From Diadema setosum (lineage: Eukaryota; Echinodermata; Echinoidea; Diadematoida; Diadematidae): DNA of 64,000 nucleotides. Positions 60,144 through 64,000 of the stretch are shown piece after piece. The DNA is taken from NCBI GenBank assembly GCA_033980235.1, contig CM067075.1:30534385-30598384 (forward strand), in the 5' to 3' direction. The notes under the pieces are model-generated. The model made no database searches. It was not told the origin of the DNA and was given only the letters and a program-made list of their open reading frames with translations. The position numbers were made by a program, and so were the translations under genes. How positions within the stretch are numbered: the stretch's first letter is position 1; each line of letters begins with the position of its first letter.

Positions 60144-60152
60144 GCTCGAACT

Positions 60153-60521
60153 AAGCACGACTGTTTATGCGCTATCTCAAGATTTTCTTTCTCATTGTGA
60201 TTTGGTAATCAAAATCAATGGGATAACAGGATAAATTGATAGTAACAGATCTAGAAACAAACAAGCACGAAGATTGAGATCATTTTTTTTCTCGTTTCCT
60301 CCTATATATCAGGACACCTGATTTTCCGTCGTGCTATCTGGCATATAGGGTCTACAATGTAGCTGTGACTATACGTCTTCTCATACTGCTGAGTGCACTT
60401 AATGATTCATGAGCGTAACCTGCTTGCTTCACCGTGAATGATCATGAATACAATCATCTTGAATATAATCAGCTGTTGCTATATAAACCGTCTCTCTCTC
60501 TCTTTCTCCTTTCTCGTTTCC
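60153..60521. other. No gene seen
   Basis: Unique sequence leading to a TCTA array. Confidence 0.6.
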
Positions 60522-60662
60522 ATCTATCTATTTATCTATTTATCCATCTCTATCTATTTTCTATCAATCTATCTACCTATCTATATATCTATCTATTCAT
60601 CTATCTATCTACCTATCTATCTATCTGTTTATTTATCTATCTATCTATCTATCTATCTATCC

Positions 60663-60709
<47 letters not shown>
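60522..60709. repeat. (TATC)n microsatellite
   Basis: About 190 bp; imperfect on the left, with pure TATC from about 60632. Tyr/Ser/Leu frames are artefacts. Confidence 0.95.
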
Positions 60710-61290
60710 AATGTTCATCTGTGCATTTATGCATGCAACTATCTGACTGTCTTTGACTATTTTGGATGGGACTTTTACACATTTTTAGCTGGTACCGCTT
60801 CGCTTTCCATCGTCAAGTGTTTCTTGTGATTAATCTCACCAAGATTATAGTCCACGTGACTTCTCAATATTGAGAAGCAGAAGGAAGCTACAGAAATTAT
60901 AGAAAAGGGGTTACGATACTTCCATCGGGAGGCTGAGGCGCATCAACAATTAGAGACAACTTGAACATGAGATCGGATATCAGCAAGAGATTTATAATCA
61001 TTAGAATGTCATTAGATAATCTAGCAGGCGATTCTTCCGACACATATTTAAGATGATTTCATCTTACAGTAACTGCAATCACCACAGCAGCCATCGATGA
61101 GTTTCCGGGATGGTAAATTATCACCATGGAAACGACAATCATTATCCGTTGCTGAGGTGAAGATATTCTCTGCTCTTATACCATGTATGCCGTCCTATGG
61201 GAACCCCAGATGTGTTTCGGACTTCACTGTTCTGTGGATGAAGTATGACCAATGAAGTATTTTTCTTCTTCCTCTCTCTCTCCTTAGTGG
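60710..61290. other. No gene seen
   Basis: Unique sequence without coding or RNA signals. Confidence 0.55.
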
Positions 61291-61480
61291 GACACTGTGG
61301 CAGGGAGAGCAAGACTCTTGACTCAAAATCGGAGGTTCCCAGTTCGAATCCCATGAAGTGCCTACGTCCTTGGACAATATGTTTTTTACATTCACCATGT
61401 CCCTCTCGACCCAGGTGTATAAATTGGTACCTGGCAAAGTTGGGCTAATCAGGATGGCAAAGGGCATATATAGAGAACAG
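61291..61480 (+). mobile_element. tRNA-derived SINE
   Basis: The head (61291-61362) has TGGCAGGGAGAGC in the A-box position and AGTTCGAATCC (61341-61351) as B box. The body follows with TGCCTACGTCCTTGGACAAT, CACCATGTCCCTCTCGACCC and AGGTGTATAAATTGGTACCT, then about 50 bp to an unclear 3' end. The same head and body occur on the minus strand at 32071. The head is not a functional tRNA because the acceptor ends do not pair. Confidence 0.75.
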
Positions 61481-62404
61481 TGGAAACACGAAAGAGGCTA
61501 CCTTGAAGAAAGAACAGAATTATTATTCATCATTACGACTTCTCATATAATCAATGGTATTATATCCTTCCTCCACACATCAACACATCCTTCTTCATTA
61601 TCACTCTACAGCTTATTTAGCTACTATTTATCTATTGTATTATCTATTTATTAAGATGTAGTGTGTTTTTTGTGAGATTCTTTCATATTTGATACATTCT
61701 GATTTTTTGGTCTGTTCAAATGAATTCATATTCGTACGCCTTTAAAATTTCTCTTCTTTTCTATAAATTATAATTATTATGCGTGTTTGCTTGAGTGTTG
61801 TTCGTAATAAACGAGTTTGCACAATGTCTGCTCTCTCTTTATGATATTTCATTGTTTGTATGTGATTGACCAAAGTAAAACACACAAAAAATAAATTAAA
61901 ACTATTGCTGCCTCTGGCACCCACGCTAATTTTTCGATTGATTTTTCAGCCCTCTTAAAACTTCGACGTTTCACTGGCCCAAGGCCCGAGCAGGAAGGCG
62001 AGTATCTACATGTGTAATCATTGTGCGTGGTCACGTGGCCTCATGAAGTGCTCCGATTGGTTGAGCGTAAAGTGGAAAAGAGGAGGGAAGGCCGAGCGCG
62101 GCGGGATGGCGATTTGAAAAGGGGAAAGGACCCGACAACGGTTGACTTATTCGACCATTAAACTCTTGGCAAGTGTCAAGAGCACCGGGCCTCCTCGCAT
62201 TCTCGGCTTTATATCCTCTAGATGGCTTGGCACAAAGAGATTGATAGTTTGGGGCGAAACCAAGATCGGCAAAACAAAAAACCAATTCGTCAAAGAAGCA
62301 TGCGCATGTAGTGTACTTTACAACGTGACAATTGCTTTTTTTTTTTTTTCATTCTTGAACTGAAGAATTGGTCTAATTCATTATAATCAAAAAGGAACCG
62401 AACA
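61481..62404. other. No gene; CpG-richer patch 61970-62240
   Basis: The patch has an E-box CACGTG (62034-62039), an inverted CCAAT motif GATTGG (62055-62060) and GC-rich runs, which could be promoter-like. No flanking coding exon is recognisable, so this is only a suggestion. Confidence 0.35.
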
Positions 62405-62500
62405 CCGGAGGAGAAGATGAAGAAGAAAGAAGTAGAGAACAAAAACGAGAAGAAAGAAGAAAGAAGAAAAAGAGGAGGAGGAGGAGGAGAAGAAGATGAA
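62405..62500. repeat. Purine-rich GAA/GGA tract
   Basis: GAAGAA and GAGGAG units on the plus strand, about 95 bp. Confidence 0.9.
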
Positions 62501-62517
62501 TGAAAAGGGAGAATTCA

Positions 62518-62882
62518 AGGGATGGTATAGATTTTGTAAAAATAAGACTTCTGTTTTCAAAATTTTGTGTGAGAAAATGAAAAACTACGTATGAAATATG
62601 GAAGAGCATTCATTTTTAGAGGACTTAAAGTTTATTTGATGAAAATTGGTTTTGAAGTGGCTGAGATAAAAAACCAAAACAAAATAAAACAAAGATGGGA
62701 CCCACCTTTAAATAGTACCACTTTTTTCATTTCTCAGCCATTTGAAAACCGAGTGTCATCAAAATAAACTTTGAAATCCTCTTAGAATTGTGTACTCTTT
62801 AACGTTTCATAAGTGCTTTCTAATTATCCCACAAAAAGTTAAAATTTGAATCTCACATCTCAACCAAAAATTTGTCATCCCT
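62518..62882. mobile_element. Family B fold-back MITE, copy 4
   Basis: A 365 bp copy. The left flank is TTCA (62514-62517), a mutated TTAA; the right is TTAA (62883-62886). Left end AGGGATGGTATAGATTTTG; right end complements to AGGGATGACAAATTTTTGG. Central markers GTTTATTTGATGAAAATTGG and AACCGAGTGTCATC are retained. More diverged than copies 1 and 3. Confidence 0.88.
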
Positions 62883-62886
62883 TTAA

Positions 62887-63490
<604 letters not shown>

Positions 63491-63598
63491 TAACCATACA
63501 AATTTGTCTTTTTTCGGACATAACTTCTCATATCAATTAAAGGATTAAAAAAATATGTGTCACTTATGTTTGGCTGTCATAATCTAAAATATTGTACC

Positions 63599-63700
63599 GT
63601 CTTTCTTTCTTTCTTTCTTTCTCTTTTTTTCTTTTTTCTCCCCTCTCCGGTAATCTCTGACCTCCCCTCCCCTTTTTTCACTCTCTTTACCTCTCTCGGT
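63599..63700. repeat. (TTTC)n and C/T-rich tract
   Basis: About six TTTC units, then T- and C-rich sequence to about 63700. Confidence 0.85.
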
Positions 63701-64000
63701 TTCAGTGTTCTCCTCATTACATATTTGCAAACAGACACGCTCACCTCGTGTGTGTCAACATAGACTGCACATAGAGATACATCTACTGGCAATGTGTCCA
63801 GATGTGTTGCAGAAAGGTTTTTTTCTCGTATAATGTGTGAAATTTCACGCAAAATCTGGAATACTAAAAATAGACTAAAATCAATGATTGGTTTGAGCAT
63901 GCGCTCTAGCCATGAATGTGGATTATGTGCTTGTTAATCATCAAAGCACCCAAAAGTGAAACATCTCTAATATTAATAATATTTGATATCCGAATATTTG
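63701..64000. other. No gene seen at the right edge
   Basis: Unique AT-rich sequence. Nothing recognisable continues across the window edge. Confidence 0.6.

Overview
This window is non-coding, AT-rich nuclear DNA from an animal, packed with small transposons and microsatellites. I find no convincing host protein-coding gene and no authentic rRNA or tRNA gene. Nearly every open frame is short and falls in low-complexity DNA or inside a mobile element. An animal source is supported by tRNA-derived SINEs, a LINE reverse-transcriptase tail with a pentamer-repeat 3' end, a Penelope-like fragment, and many TA, CA, TCTA and ATT microsatellites. A marine deuterostome, most likely an echinoderm, is my inference from the look of the repeats; the sequence alone does not prove it.

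Layout. 1-14 kb: simple repeats, an inverted minisatellite (3611-4079), two copies of a 650-690 bp TIR element called family A (5888, 9528) and a 93 bp hAT-like MITE. 14-22 kb: a Penelope-like fragment with a 13-bp target duplication (14370-14711), a TTAA-flanked fold-back MITE called family C (15219), and a second C copy (19480-21318) split by a GC-rich element D and a small element E. D itself carries two further D copies in opposite orientations. 22-36 kb: a ~660 bp pure polypyrimidine tract, fold-back MITE B copy 1 (25721), a 26-bp hairpin, a MITE at 29834, a LINE 3' part on the minus strand (30394-31376), a minus-strand SINE (32071) and fold-back element G (32761). 36-50 kb: a ~170 bp tandem duplication, LINE-like 3' tails, an (ATT)n-tailed SINE, family A copy 3 (45217) and B copy 2 (47931). 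50-64 kb: a decayed LINE endonuclease domain (52438), a tRNA-headed SINE (53796), B copy 3 (54693), a fold-back element with a 9-bp target duplication (59975-60143), another SINE (61291) and B copy 4 (62518).

How the parts relate. None of the elements shows a complete transposase or reverse transcriptase, so all look non-autonomous or dead and would have been moved by enzymes encoded elsewhere. Target-site duplications sort them into mechanisms: TTAA (B, C, G), 4-bp A/T (A), TTA (D), 9 bp (59975 element) and 13 bp (Penelope-like). The most informative object is the multi-level nest at 19.5-21.3 kb, where the order of insertions can be read from which repeat interrupts which.
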